DNA of 64,000 bases from Dongshaea marina (lineage in GTDB: Bacteria; Pseudomonadota; Gammaproteobacteria; Enterobacterales; Aeromonadaceae): positions 943,658 through 1,007,657 of the forward strand of contig NZ_CP028897.1 in the NCBI RefSeq assembly GCF_003072645.1. The letters are read 5' to 3'. The position numbers were made by a program, and so were the translations under genes. Positions 27,566-36,102 of this stretch are shown one piece after another (the stretch's first letter is position 1; each line of letters begins with the position of its first letter). The notes under the pieces were generated by a model that saw nothing but the letters and a program-made list of their open reading frames with translations, was not told the origin of the DNA and did no database searches.

Positions 27566-28391
27566 TATGCTGTATCCACATGCCTTGTGCGTTGCTGAAG
27601 AGTGAGTACATCTTGTCTATCATCAACAATGTGCATTTTTTTATGGCAGTTGGGGCATAGTGCAACGGTGTTTTCTATGGTGTCTTCACCTCCTCTCGCT
27701 AACCAAGTGATATGATGAGTCTCAAGGTAGGGCTCACCTTTGGCGTTGTGAAATGGCGCAGGCTGTAAACAAAGTTGGCAAATACCTCCTGCCTGCCTCT
27801 TCGCATACTCGGCTACCCAAATGCTTCTCTCATATTGAGTAGCTTCTTGCTTGAATGTGCCAGGTTGCTTTCGGCTTTTTGCTGCTCTCTCTTTTAGGGT
27901 TTCATCTGATAGAGCTTTTGCCGCTTTAGAGCGCTTTTTTTCTAGTGCCTGCAGATTGTCTTGAGATACAACCCTACTACCTAATGCCACCTTCAACGGA
28001 AAAATATAAGCAAGCCTGCTGTCACCGTTTACATCAGGTTGTGGCTCTTGGTAAGGGCTACCACAAAGAGTCACCTCTCCAACGTAGGTGTATTCTTTGT
28101 CTCGAAATACTTCGAATAAGTGAACCCCTACGCCGTTGCTTCCTGACTCTGCGAGAGTTTTGTTTTGTGCAAAAGATAAACTCTGATCACCGTTTGTCCC
28201 CATGCCTGTGTAATGGAGAGTATTACCTTCCCAACGATCATCATAAATAGATTTAACGTGGTTTGAGATGATAACCAACGTGTTGGTCTTATGCGCACGG
28301 CGCATGCCACCTTGAGGGCTGCATCCAAATATGTCACATAGCTGGGTGTTATCGAGTATAGAGCCGGGAGTAACTGGGGGATTGTGGTCAT
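27565..28391 (-). CDS. HNH endonuclease with N-terminal SRA-like domain (one apparent frameshift)
   Basis: The C-terminal HNH nuclease carries zinc-type cysteines CQLC (about residue 203) and CPNCH, with the HNH core THHITWLARGGEDTIENTVALC. The N-terminal part has VIISNHVKSIYDDRW, LHYTGMGTNGDQSL and VGVHLFEVFRDKEYTYVGEV, similar to the SRA/YDG-like module of type IV enzymes such as ScoMcrA that read modified DNA. The upstream residues TPGSILDNTQLCDIFGCSPQGG are open but have no start codon in frame. One extra C in the run at 28376-28380 links them to ATG 28391 (MTTIPPVTPG), giving 275 residues. Probable modification-dependent restriction enzyme. Confidence 0.8.
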
Positions 28392-28547
28392 ATAAGTCAT
28401 ATAGGTGTTAGATACTCTGAGCCGTACAATACTGCAAACTTGAAAGAATGAGAAACAGAGATGCCGATTTTGCAGGTGCATTATCACTCAGCAAAAGGTT
28501 AGCTCGTTTGTGAGTGATAGCTTGAAGTGGTTTTCACTTTTGTAACT

Positions 28548-28568
28548 GTGTACCCCTGAGTGTACCCC
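28548..28568. repeat. GTGTACCCC double repeat at right end of the element
   Basis: Same pair and spacing as at 10536-10556, at the inner edge of the right att repeat. Candidate arm-type integrase sites. Confidence 0.5.
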
Positions 28569-28670
28569 TAACTCAAAAATGAAGAAGGGGTTACAGCGCG
28601 ATGTGCTGTAACCCCTTGATATTCTTGGCGCTCCCGAGACGATTCGAACGTCCGACCTTGCCCTTAGGAG
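28560..28670. repeat. Right attachment repeat
   Basis: 111 bases matching 10292-10402 with three mismatches. Overlaps the 3' half of the intact tRNA-Arg and its terminator hairpin. Confidence 0.9.
28585..28617 (-). terminator. Terminator hairpin of tRNA-Arg
   Basis: Perfect 13-bp stem AAGGGGTTACAGC/GCTGTAACCCCTT with a seven-base loop, followed on the minus strand by CTTCATTTTTG. It lies nine bases beyond the tRNA 3' end and is part of the att repeat. In the left copy one pair is changed to G-T. Confidence 0.8.
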
Positions 28671-28702
28671 GGGCCTGCTCTATCCAGCTGAGCTACGGGA
28701 GC
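28626..28702 (-). tRNA. tRNA-Arg, anticodon CCT
   Basis: 77 bases with encoded CCA. Acceptor stem GCTCCCG/CGGGAGC, D-arm GCTCAGCTGGATAGAGC, anticodon loop CTCCTAA with anticodon CCT, T-arm with GTTCGAAT. It serves as the integration site of the 18.4-kb element and remains intact at the right end. Confidence 0.95.
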
Positions 28703-28752
28703 CGTGTGCTGCTGATTATACTGAATTTAAGGGCTTTGAAAAGCCATCTTAC

Positions 28753-29952
28753 TCAATCAATCAGGGTCAGATCGCGGATCTGGATGTTGGTTGCCGGATA
28801 TTTGTTCACCGGGACCAGTGTTGCGCTATATTCCTGCAGATGAGCAACTTCCATCTGGGCTCGAATGGGACGTTGCAGGTCACGGAACAGGCCACTTTGA
28901 TCGATAAAGGATGCCTGATGATTGATCCTGAGCTTATCGCCGACCTTGAGGCCGTGGCGTCGCCCCAGATTGATCTCCAACTTCTCCCCGCTGACCCGGA
29001 TGATCCGTCCCTGGGGCTTGCGGCATTTTAGAAAATCAAGCACATCCATCTGCACCTGGTCCAGCAGCTGGGCCGTGGTCTGGCCAAACTTACTGCTCCA
29101 GAAATTATTACTGTAAACATCGACTTTGGCGGTATCGTTAAAATCCCACTTTTGGGTAAATTGATAGAGGCGCTCCATCTCCAGGGTGCCGTGATAGCTG
29201 TCATAAAGATAGACCTGCAGGGCCAGGGAGCGTTTGTCGATCCGCACCTTGTCCAGCCAGGCATCCCGGTTGAGCCAGGTTTCGGGAACTGTGAGTGACA
29301 GGCGTGACTTGTCCAGCAGCGCGATATCTCGGATCACCCCGAACAGGACGTATTGGCTGTCACTATTTCGTCCGATACTCAGGAGCTGCTCGGGGTTTCG
29401 GTCCTGGCGAGTCAGAATTTTGTCTGGATTGAGATTCAGGTTGTGATCCAGCCAGGGGTGGGTCACCAGATCGGCTGTTGATTCAGCCAGTAGCTGGTGC
29501 AGATAGCCTGAAATGGCTCGATTGAGCTCAAAGAGCTGGCCATTGCGTGCCTGGGTCGGATTTTCGGTTCGAAAACGTGCCAACACCAGGGACTTTGCAT
29601 AACTAGGGCCCTTGCAGCTGGAAAGCTCGGGGGTAATGTCGGCCTGGACGCCAATCAACATATTGCCGTTGATTACTCTCTCCCAGGTGATCTCATAGCC
29701 TCTTATCTCACTGTTGCTGCGGATCTGAATCGTATCCTGAGTCAGGATGCCATCCTCGACCTGTTGCAGGCTGGAGATTGAGGAGCCAGATTTTAGCAGA
29801 GCCTGCTTGAGAGCCAGGCGCATCGCCTGCTCCCGGGCAAACGCCTTATCACCATTGATGATGGGGGCTGAACCGACGCCCTGAAACCATGCGGCATAGG
29901 CTGATTGCATAAACATCAGCAGGAGCATAAGCAATAAGCATCTTTTTTGCAT
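28753..29952 (-). CDS. flgT: Flagellar assembly protein FlgT (H-ring)
   Basis: Periplasmic protein of the H-ring around the LP rings of sodium-driven polar flagella, needed for MotX/MotY and stator assembly in Vibrio. 399 residues. Signal peptide MQKRCLLLMLLLMFMQSAYA; N-terminal domain AWFQGVGSAPIINGDKAFAREQAMRLAL; C-terminal domain with LGRRHGLKVGDKLRINHQ. Full length and intact. Divergent from flgO, as in Vibrio. It ends 50 bases from the tRNA. Confidence 0.95.
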   Translation of the reverse strand: MQKRCLLLMLLLMFMQSAYAAWFQGVGSAPIINGDKAFAREQAMRLALKQALLKSGSSISSLQQVEDGILTQDTIQIRSNSEIRGYEITWERVINGNMLIGVQADITPELSSCKGPSYAKSLVLARFRTENPTQARNGQLFELNRAISGYLHQLLAESTADLVTHPWLDHNLNLNPDKILTRQDRNPEQLLSIGRNSDSQYVLFGVIRDIALLDKSRLSLTVPETWLNRDAWLDKVRIDKRSLALQVYLYDSYHGTLEMERLYQFTQKWDFNDTAKVDVYSNNFWSSKFGQTTAQLLDQVQMDVLDFLKCRKPQGRIIRVSGEKLEINLGRRHGLKVGDKLRINHQASFIDQSGLFRDLQRPIRAQMEVAHLQEYSATLVPVNKYPATNIQIRDLTLID

Positions 29953-30083
29953 ACAGTTAAACCAAGGTGTCAGCTATTTATTGGATATAAGCAGAATTTG
30001 TGCCTGCTCTAATGGTTTTAAATTCTCAAGAATTGGCCATGGTGACCGATAGAGAGATCAGATGGCCTGCCGGAGGTAATAAG

Positions 30084-30728
30084 ATGAAGACCCTGAGCAT
30101 CATGCTGATGTTGTTACTCGGGCTTAGTGCCTGTAGTAGTCAACCTGAACCCCCACCGGTCCAGCCCAAGCCGGTACCTCAGGAAGAGAAGGAAAGGATC
30201 CCCCCTCAAAGCGAAATTAATCAGGTTGTGTCTGATATGGCCGACCAATTGCTAGGGAATGATGTAAACAAGGAGAATCAATCGCCGATCGCCGTTGCTT
30301 CCTTTGTTGATCTGACGACCCTGAAGCGAACCAACAATCTGGGGCAGCAGTTGGCCGAGAGTTTTATCCACGAATTGCATCGCCGCGGATTGCCAGTGGT
30401 CGATTACAAGCTGACCGGTAACATCCGGATCACCCCCAAGGGAGACTTTGTATTGAGTCGAAACTGGAAAGACCTGGCCAAACGGTTACCCATCCGGCGG
30501 ATCCTGACCGGTACCATGTCTCAAAGTGGTAATGGGATCCTGATCAATACCCGGATCATCGAGCTTGAGAGCAAGTTTGTAGATGCAACCGCTCAGGGAT
30601 TTCTTCCCGATATGGTGTTGATCCCCTATGAGATGCGCGGTCGCTCCGTGACCACCTCAGGTGGTCACCTGAGTCGCGATGAGATGCGCTTTAATGGTAG
30701 CGGGCACAGTGTGGAGCTCACACATTAG
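30084..30728 (+). CDS. flgO: Flagellar outer-membrane lipoprotein FlgO
   Basis: Outer-membrane lipoprotein needed for full motility with FlgP and FlgT. Signal and lipobox: MKTLSIMLMLLLGLSACSSQ with the Cys at about residue 17. Then a FlgO domain: QVVSDMADQLL...IAVASFVDLTTLKRTNNLGQQLAESFIHELHRRG...ILTGTMSQSGNGILINTRIIEL. 214 residues. ATG 30084 is chosen because GGAGGTAATAAG precedes it and the signal peptide starts there; the longer frame from 30000 is not used. Nine bases separate it from flgP. Confidence 0.93.
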   Translation: MKTLSIMLMLLLGLSACSSQPEPPPVQPKPVPQEEKERIPPQSEINQVVSDMADQLLGNDVNKENQSPIAVASFVDLTTLKRTNNLGQQLAESFIHELHRRGLPVVDYKLTGNIRITPKGDFVLSRNWKDLAKRLPIRRILTGTMSQSGNGILINTRIIELESKFVDATAQGFLPDMVLIPYEMRGRSVTTSGGHLSRDEMRFNGSGHSVELTH

Positions 30729-30737
30729 GAGTAAACT

Positions 30738-31211
30738 ATGTTTTACCGAGGGTGGCTGGTGGCGGGGGGGATCCTGCTTCTGAGTGGTTGCTCTTCATTG
30801 AGCGGGATTTTTTCATCGTCCGATCAACATAAGGCCTATGCTCCTGCAGAGCTTCCGGTGCTGACAGCTGTGGGTTACGCACCTATCCTGGAACAACCAG
30901 GCCCCTCCAAGACACAAAAGATGCTGCAGGCGATTCGGGCCTCTAAGCTTGATGCATATCGTGAACTGAGCGAACAGGTCTATGGCCAGAGGGTTCATGG
31001 TCAAACCCGCCTGGGCAACGTGGTTCAAAAAGATAGCCAGCTTCAGGCCTCGGTCGATGGCCTGGTGCGGGGAGCCAGGGTTGTGCAGAGCTATGCCCTG
31101 GACAATGTCTATGTCACTCGCCTGGAGCTCGATATGAAGCTTGTTCATCAGTTGACTCAGGGTGCTTTTGGTGGACGTTCATCCCAGGGAGCTGCGACAA
31201 GGCGCTTCTGA
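30738..31211 (+). CDS. flgP: Flagellar outer-membrane lipoprotein FlgP
   Basis: Lipoprotein that associates with the flagellar basal disk and outer membrane. 157 residues: signal and lipobox GGILLLSGCSSL, then AVGYAPILEQPGPSKTQKMLQAIRASKLDAYRELSEQVYGQRV, the LPP20/FlgP pattern. Follows flgO after nine bases, with a terminator 24 bases after it. Confidence 0.93.
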   Translation: MFYRGWLVAGGILLLSGCSSLSGIFSSSDQHKAYAPAELPVLTAVGYAPILEQPGPSKTQKMLQAIRASKLDAYRELSEQVYGQRVHGQTRLGNVVQKDSQLQASVDGLVRGARVVQSYALDNVYVTRLELDMKLVHQLTQGAFGGRSSQGAATRRF

Positions 31212-31234
31212 GTGGAGGTTATACGTACTGCAAG

Positions 31235-31263
31235 AATCCCGGGCACTCTGCCCGGGATTTTTT
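31235..31263 (+). terminator. Terminator after flgOP
   Basis: 11-bp stem AATCCCGGGCA/TGCCCGGGATT, loop CTC, then TTTTTT. Confidence 0.9.
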
Positions 31264-31697
31264 ATGTCCCTGCTGTAGGAGTTCTTTAGGCGGCAGGAAA
31301 CTGCCGCTATGGTTAGATGGGGGGGAATTACATCTATTGTGGTGTCTGGCTCAATCATGAGCGACACGCTGTGAATCCGGGCCTCTTCCATGAGACTCTT
31401 TTCCCGCTTAGCTCTTTGCTTCGTGTGCGTTACTCAGGTTGTAACTTACTTCCGGAGTCTCTATTGCCGTGCTGCCATCCCTGATAGCTCATTCCAGTTC
31501 GATGATGTTAAAACTTACTCATCTTAAATATCAGCAATAGATCTGAAATATGACCCAATAAAGACTGATATCACTAAATGGTGTGATTGCATCGTAAGCA
31601 GAGCATTTTCAGGAGATACTGGTTCACAGTTGAACCATCAATAGAGCCTATGAGGGGAGGGGAAAATATATTCGAGCTTGTAGGATTAGTTTAAGGC
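31264..31697. other. Intergenic region between flgP and flgN
   Basis: About 430 bases between convergent operons. Contains a small GCGGCAG-GAAA-CTGCCGC hairpin at 31290-31307. I see no supported gene or ncRNA; the short frame at 31179-31391 minus looks accidental. Confidence 0.4.
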
Positions 31698-32117
31698 TCA
31701 GGCCTTGATCCCTTTGCCTGACAGGGTGCCACCCTGGGCTGTGCCTTTTTTGCTATAGGTCATGGTATCAGGGTGCTGCAGGCGGGTCAGGAGTTGTGAC
31801 AGGCGGTTGGTGGTACTCAGGCTGCGTTCGATGATTTCGCCATTGACTGCATTCTCTTTCTGGCAATTTTCGAGCTGACGACGAACCTCTTCAAGCTCTT
31901 TGGCATGTTGCTCCTGGAGTGTTTCGAAGTCGGGATGAGTGGTGAGCTGTTGATCCAGCTCTGCAATCTTCACCAGCAGTAGCTGTTTTTGTTCGACGAG
32001 CTGTGAAAGAGGCTTGATTTGACGTTTTTCAAGAGCCAGGCGCTCCTGCGCCAACAGTTCCTGAAGCTGTTTGAGCTGATTGAGTTGCTGATTCAGAGTA
32101 TCTAACCATTCGTTCAT
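31698..32117 (-). CDS. flgN: Flagellar export chaperone FlgN
   Basis: Cytoplasmic chaperone for hook-associated proteins FlgK and FlgL. 139 residues, mostly coiled coil (LNQQLNQLKQLQELLAQERLALEKR...HAKELEEVRRQLENCQKEN), with the C-terminal segment LSTTNRLSQLLTRLQHPD...MTYSKKG typical of FlgN. The start overlaps the flgM stop by four bases. Convergent with flgOP. Confidence 0.9.
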   Translation of the reverse strand: MNEWLDTLNQQLNQLKQLQELLAQERLALEKRQIKPLSQLVEQKQLLLVKIAELDQQLTTHPDFETLQEQHAKELEEVRRQLENCQKENAVNGEIIERSLSTTNRLSQLLTRLQHPDTMTYSKKGTAQGGTLSGKGIKA

Positions 32118-32434
32118 TTGGCTATTTTTTCTAATTCAGACTCAAGTGTAAACATTTTTTTAGCCACTTGTTCATGGTTAACCTGATAGCTTCCATCTGC
32201 GATGGCTGCTTTAAGCTCAGCGACACGCTCAGCACGGCTGCTATCTGAGGTGGCAAGCTGTTTCTCCAGCTCAGTGAGCTGCTGGGCCTGCTTGGTGAGA
32301 AGTACCGCATCAGGTTTAGCCTGTGAGGTGGCTTGTGGCTGTTGATCACCAGCAACTTGCGGATCAGACTTTTTATTCGCCTGGTCGATTCGCTGCTTAG
32401 CATCATGACCGATGTTATTGATATGAATAGACAT
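32114..32434 (-). CDS. flgM: Anti-sigma-28 factor FlgM
   Basis: Binds FliA (sigma-28) until the hook is finished and FlgM is exported, thus timing late genes such as flagellin. 106 residues from MSIHINNIG; C-terminal sigma-binding part with DSSRAERVAELKAAIADGSYQVNHEQVAKKMFTLE. ATG 32434 is preferred (GGATGG before it); an ATG three codons upstream is also possible. A sigma-28 promoter lies upstream (32476-32502). Confidence 0.92.
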   Translation of the reverse strand: MSIHINNIGHDAKQRIDQANKKSDPQVAGDQQPQATSQAKPDAVLLTKQAQQLTELEKQLATSDSSRAERVAELKAAIADGSYQVNHEQVAKKMFTLESELEKIAK

Positions 32435-32475
32435 CTTAACCATCCAACCTTAGGAAACCCATCTTTCTGTCCATT

Positions 32476-32502
32476 GTATCGGCAACTCCACATAATCCTT
32501 TA
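32476..32502 (-). promoter_or_regulatory. Sigma-28 promoter of flgMN
   Basis: On the minus strand TAAAGGAT, 11 bases, GCCGATAC, close to the consensus TAAA...GCCGATAA with exact spacing. About 40 bases before the flgM start. FlgM would thereby be under control of the factor it inhibits. Confidence 0.8.
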
Positions 32503-32525
32503 GTAAAAATTACGGGAAATGCTAC

Positions 32526-33206
32526 TCATAGGGCAACTTCCACCCGAGCCACACCGGTGACTCTTGCTGTTATTTTACGCCCTGAGCGGATATTTTTCAC
32601 GGAAACTGTTTGCCCGTAACGCGCATCTCCCAATGCGACTCCCGTGGTGCGCAGCATGATGGAGTCGCTTTTCGCAATAATATTCACCTTATCCTGTTTG
32701 CAAACTACGCAGATATTGTGTTGCAAAATGGGCATATTGATCCGGACATCCCGCTTGAGTCGGGTGCCGATGAGGCGCTTGGGATCCTGAAAACCGTTGT
32801 TGCGGATCACCAGGCGATCAAAGTAGGCGATCTTGAGATCGTTTTGGGTGATCCTTTGTCCCTTTCCCATATTGCGAACGGCAACAACCTGAGGCTGCTG
32901 ATAGCTGACCCGAACCGGAACATAGATATTCCAGGCAGGATCGGAGCAGGTCACATGCACAGGAGTATTGCGCTTTATCTTTCCGTTGCCCGGTAATCTT
33001 AGCTTGAGAGGACCCTTGCAGACCGGAAGGTTAAGCCGACGGTCAACGCCTGTGACCTTGAGGTTGAGGCGGCTGTCGCTCGGAGCATTGATCTGCTGTT
33101 GCATAAATTGCTTTACCTCTGCCTCAATATGCTGATGAAACTCAGCAGCCTTGCCTTGTGAGGCAACCACTGCTAGTAACATGAGTATGAGATGGGTATT
33201 TCGCAT
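32526..33206 (-). CDS. flgA: Flagellar basal-body P-ring formation protein FlgA
   Basis: Periplasmic chaperone for FlgI (P-ring). 226 residues from MRNTHLILMLLAVVASQGKA (signal peptide). SAF-like C-terminal domain with GKGQRITQNDLKIAYFDR and SGRKITARVTGVARVEVAL. ATG at 33204-33206 starts the signal peptide and has AAAGAGGTT upstream; the longer frame to 33248 is not used. Divergent from cheV. Confidence 0.94.
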   Translation of the reverse strand: MRNTHLILMLLAVVASQGKAAEFHQHIEAEVKQFMQQQINAPSDSRLNLKVTGVDRRLNLPVCKGPLKLRLPGNGKIKRNTPVHVTCSDPAWNIYVPVRVSYQQPQVVAVRNMGKGQRITQNDLKIAYFDRLVIRNNGFQDPKRLIGTRLKRDVRINMPILQHNICVVCKQDKVNIIAKSDSIMLRTTGVALGDARYGQTVSVKNIRSGRKITARVTGVARVEVAL

Positions 33207-33354
33207 TTGAACCTCTTTGTTCGGATTCAAAATGACGCTCTGTTTCAAACTTGTCTATGCTATACAAAGGACAAAGTTAAGATGAAACCGTGCCACTCGT
33301 TCCATGAGAGTGAGAAACGCAAGTTTCATGCCGGACTTTAAACTGGAGCACGCT

Positions 33355-34266
33355 ATGGCAGGCATATTAGACTCGGTCAACCAAAGAACCCAGCTAGTCG
33401 GACAAAACCGGCTGGAACTTCTGCTTTTCAAACTGGCTGGTCGTCAAAGATTCGGCATCAATGTATTCAAGGTGAAGGAGGTCTTGCAGTGCCCCCCATT
33501 AACCAGCATGCCTAAGCTGCATCCCTGTATTCGCGGGGTGGCACACATTCGGGGGCAAACCATCTCGGTCATCGATTTTAGTATGGCGACCGGGGGACGG
33601 GCTATCGAAGATCCAACCAAGTGCTTCATCATCATCTCAGAATATAACCGTTCGATTCAGGGATTTTTGGTGGGTTCGGTGGAACGGATCATCAATATGA
33701 ACTGGGAGGCGATCTTACCTCCTCCTGAAGGTGCCGGTCGTTTTAACTATATGACAGCGGTCACCGAAGTGGATGGTGAGCTGGTCGAGATCCTGGATGT
33801 TGAAAAAATTCTTCACGAGATTTCGCCGCTGGATATGGATGTCAGTGCAGAGGTTCTTGAAGAGAGCACAGGAAAGGATCTCAGTGAGTTGCCGATTCTG
33901 GTTGCGGATGACTCATCCGTTGCCCGCAAGCAGGTGCAGCGAGCCGTTCAGGCGATAGGAATGAGCTGTATTTTGGTTAAAGATGGTAAAGAGGCACTGG
34001 TTAAGCTCCAGGAGATGGCGGAAAACGGCCCGATCGAAGATCAGATCTCTTTGGTTATTTCAGATATCGAGATGCCGGAGATGGATGGCTATACATTAAC
34101 CGCTGAAATCCGCAACGATCAACGCCTTAAGGGGCTGCATGTGATCCTGCATACCTCATTGAGCGGGATCTTTAATCAGGCAATGGTACAGAAAGTTGGG
34201 GCAAATAACTTTATTGCGAAGTTTAACCCGGACGAACTCGCTAAAGCGGTACAGGCTGCTTTATAG
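33355..34266 (+). CDS. cheV: Chemotaxis coupling protein CheV
   Basis: CheW-like coupling domain (residues about 15-150, LLFKLAGRQRFGINVFKVKEVL...IRGVAHIRGQTISVIDF) fused to a response-receiver domain (about 180-303). The receiver has acidic pocket DDSSVARKQ, phospho-acceptor D in VISDIEMPEMDGY, switch T/S in ILHTSLS and K in IAKFNPDE. Links receptors to CheA and adapts signalling. 303 residues from ATG 33355 (MAGILDSVN). Cotranscribed with cheR (29-base gap). Confidence 0.95.
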   Translation: MAGILDSVNQRTQLVGQNRLELLLFKLAGRQRFGINVFKVKEVLQCPPLTSMPKLHPCIRGVAHIRGQTISVIDFSMATGGRAIEDPTKCFIIISEYNRSIQGFLVGSVERIINMNWEAILPPPEGAGRFNYMTAVTEVDGELVEILDVEKILHEISPLDMDVSAEVLEESTGKDLSELPILVADDSSVARKQVQRAVQAIGMSCILVKDGKEALVKLQEMAENGPIEDQISLVISDIEMPEMDGYTLTAEIRNDQRLKGLHVILHTSLSGIFNQAMVQKVGANNFIAKFNPDELAKAVQAAL

Positions 34267-34295
34267 GTTATGGATAACGATAAAGATGGTACCTC

Positions 34296-35147
34296 ATGAA
34301 AACGATACCTGACGATCTTTATAAGAAGTTCAGCGATTTTCTGGAACGTAAGAGCGGCATCGTACTCGGTGATAACAAGCAGTATCTGGTTAAGAGTCGC
34401 CTGACACCGCTGATGGCTAAATATGACAGTCCGGATCTGACCGATCTGATTAATCGCTCTATGCTGATGCGAGAGCGGGATCTGCAGATGTCGGTGATCG
34501 ATGCGATGACCACCAATGAGACTCTGTGGTTCCGTGATGTCTATCCTTATCAGCTGTTAACAGACAGGCTGCTTCCTGATGTTGCTAAACCGGCTCGTAA
34601 GGTTAAGATCTGGTCTGCGGCCAGCTCATCAGGGCAGGAGCCCTACTCAATTGCGATGACGGTTCTGGAGCACCAGATCAAAAAGCCCGGGACTCTCTCC
34701 GGTGGCGCCGAGATCATAGGTACAGATATCTCGGTTGAGATGTTGGAGCATTGTCAGAAAGGTGAATATGACTCCCTGGCTCTGGCTCGGGGTTTGTCCC
34801 TTGATCGCAAACGTCAGTTTTTTGAGCCTTGTGATAACAACCGGATGCGGGTGGTGGACAGGGTCAAACAGCTGGTGACCTTCCGCTCCTTTAACTTGTT
34901 GGATAACTACAGTCTGCTGGGGAAATTTGACATCATCTTCTGTCGAAACGTGTTGATCTACTTTTCGGCTGATGTGAAATCCAAGATCCTCAACCAGTTT
35001 GCCAACAGTCTTAACCCCGGTGGCTACCTGATGCTAGGCGCCTCTGAATCACTTACCGGTCTTACTGAGCGTTTTGAGATGATTCGCTGTAACCCGGGGA
35101 TCGTGTACCAGGTGAAAGACGCCAAGGGCTCTGTGTTTAATCGATAA
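34296..35147 (+). CDS. cheR: Chemotaxis protein methyltransferase CheR
   Basis: Uses SAM to methylate glutamates of chemoreceptors for adaptation. 283 residues. N-terminal CheR_N ([29 protein letters not shown]), catalytic domain with [27 protein letters not shown] (SAM motif I) and [13 protein letters not shown]. Followed by a terminator. Confidence 0.96.
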   Translation: MKTIPDDLYKKFSDFLERKSGIVLGDNKQYLVKSRLTPLMAKYDSPDLTDLINRSMLMRERDLQMSVIDAMTTNETLWFRDVYPYQLLTDRLLPDVAKPARKVKIWSAASSSGQEPYSIAMTVLEHQIKKPGTLSGGAEIIGTDISVEMLEHCQKGEYDSLALARGLSLDRKRQFFEPCDNNRMRVVDRVKQLVTFRSFNLLDNYSLLGKFDIIFCRNVLIYFSADVKSKILNQFANSLNPGGYLMLGASESLTGLTERFEMIRCNPGIVYQVKDAKGSVFNR

Positions 35148-35163
35148 TCGGGTTCACTTCTTC

Positions 35164-35191
35164 AGAGCACTCCGGGTGGGTGCTCTTTTTT
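35164..35191 (+). terminator. Terminator after cheVR
   Basis: AGAGCACTC/GGGTGCTCT stem then TTTTTT, separating chemotaxis genes from the flgB operon. Confidence 0.85.
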
Positions 35192-35221
35192 ATTCCTTCC
35201 AACCCATAATCCCCAAATATC

Positions 35222-35237
35222 TGGAACATATTTTGCA
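35222..35237 (+). promoter_or_regulatory. Sigma-54 promoter of the flgB operon
   Basis: TGGAACATATTTTGCA: GG and GC dinucleotides ten bases apart, close to TGGCAC-N5-TTGCA. It lies 23 bases before flgB ATG. Points to FlrC-type class III control as in Vibrio. Confidence 0.75.
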
Positions 35238-35259
35238 AAAAAAATTCCAGGAGGCGCTT

Positions 35260-35661
35260 ATGGCTATTTCATTCGATAAGGCACTTGGCATTCACCAATA
35301 CACCCTTGAGGTACGCAATCGGCGTTCCGAAGTGTTATCGGGGAATATTGCCAATGCTGATACTCCGGGCTATAAGGCTCAGGATCTCGACTTTGAGGCC
35401 GCACTGGAGCATGCGAAGGGGATGCAGCAGTTTAATCTGTCGCGTACCCATGAGCAGCACATTCAGGGCTCAGCACAGATGGATGGCGATCTTAAATTCA
35501 GGATCCCGGAGCAGCCAGATACCGGGGATGGCAATACGGTGGATGTCCAGCGTGAGCGCACGGAGTTTTTTACCAACCACCTGCAGTACCAGAGCTCCCT
35601 GACTTTTCTTAACTCCAAGATCTCTGGTCTTCTCAAAGCGATTAAAGGAGGTCAGAGATGA
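35260..35661 (+). CDS. flgB: Flagellar proximal rod protein FlgB
   Basis: 133-residue rod subunit with the conserved [20 protein letters not shown]-terminal motif. ATG 35260 has CCAGGAGGCG before it; the upstream extension to 35176 crosses the promoter and terminator and is not used. Overlaps flgC by four bases. Confidence 0.96.
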   Translation: MAISFDKALGIHQYTLEVRNRRSEVLSGNIANADTPGYKAQDLDFEAALEHAKGMQQFNLSRTHEQHIQGSAQMDGDLKFRIPEQPDTGDGNTVDVQRERTEFFTNHLQYQSSLTFLNSKISGLLKAIKGGQR

Positions 35662-36089
35662 GTCTTTTCAATGTCTTTGATATTGCCGGCTCTGCGATGA
35701 GTGCTCAGTCGGTGCGCCTCAATACCACCTCATCGAACCTTGCTAATGCAGAGAGTGTCAGCTCCAGTGTTGAGGAGACTTTTCGTGCCAGGCGGCCGGT
35801 CTTTGCCGCAGAGCTGCAAAAAGCGATGTTCGGTAGTAGCGATCAGGGGAGTAATGCCGTTGGGGTAGAGGTGTTGGGAATTGTAGAGAGTGATGCGCCA
35901 CTGCGCGCAGAGTATAACCCCAATCACCCGATGGCAGATAAGGATGGTTATATCTACAAACCGAATGTCAATGTGGTGGAAGAGATGACCGATATGATTA
36001 GCGCCTCCCGCTCATATCAGACCAATGTACAGATTGCAGATTCCGCCAAGCAGATGTTGCTGCAGACACTGCGGATGGGGAAAGGTTAA
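35658..36089 (+). CDS. flgC: Flagellar proximal rod protein FlgC
   Basis: 143-residue rod subunit: [27 protein letters not shown] at the N-terminus and [26 protein letters not shown] at the C-terminus. Translationally coupled to flgB. Intact. Confidence 0.96.
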   Translation: MSLFNVFDIAGSAMSAQSVRLNTTSSNLANAESVSSSVEETFRARRPVFAAELQKAMFGSSDQGSNAVGVEVLGIVESDAPLRAEYNPNHPMADKDGYIYKPNVNVVEEMTDMISASRSYQTNVQIADSAKQMLLQTLRMGKG

Positions 36090-36102
36090 GGGGAGATAGC
36101 AG

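Larger units (their letters stand above)
10292..28670. mobile_element. Integrative element in tRNA-Arg(CCT), 18.4 kb
   Basis: Bounded by 111-bp direct repeats (10292-10402 and 28560-28670) that differ at only three positions. Each holds the 3' part of a tRNA-Arg gene up to the anticodon loop plus its downstream hairpin. The intact tRNA is at the right end. A tyrosine integrase lies just inside the left repeat. Cargo: two AlpA genes (one broken), a HUH-Rep-like protein, a serine recombinase, a type I restriction-modification cassette, a NUDIX/HNH pair and several unknown genes. It lies between a fimbrial locus and the flagellar locus and seems unrelated to both. Confidence 0.9.
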
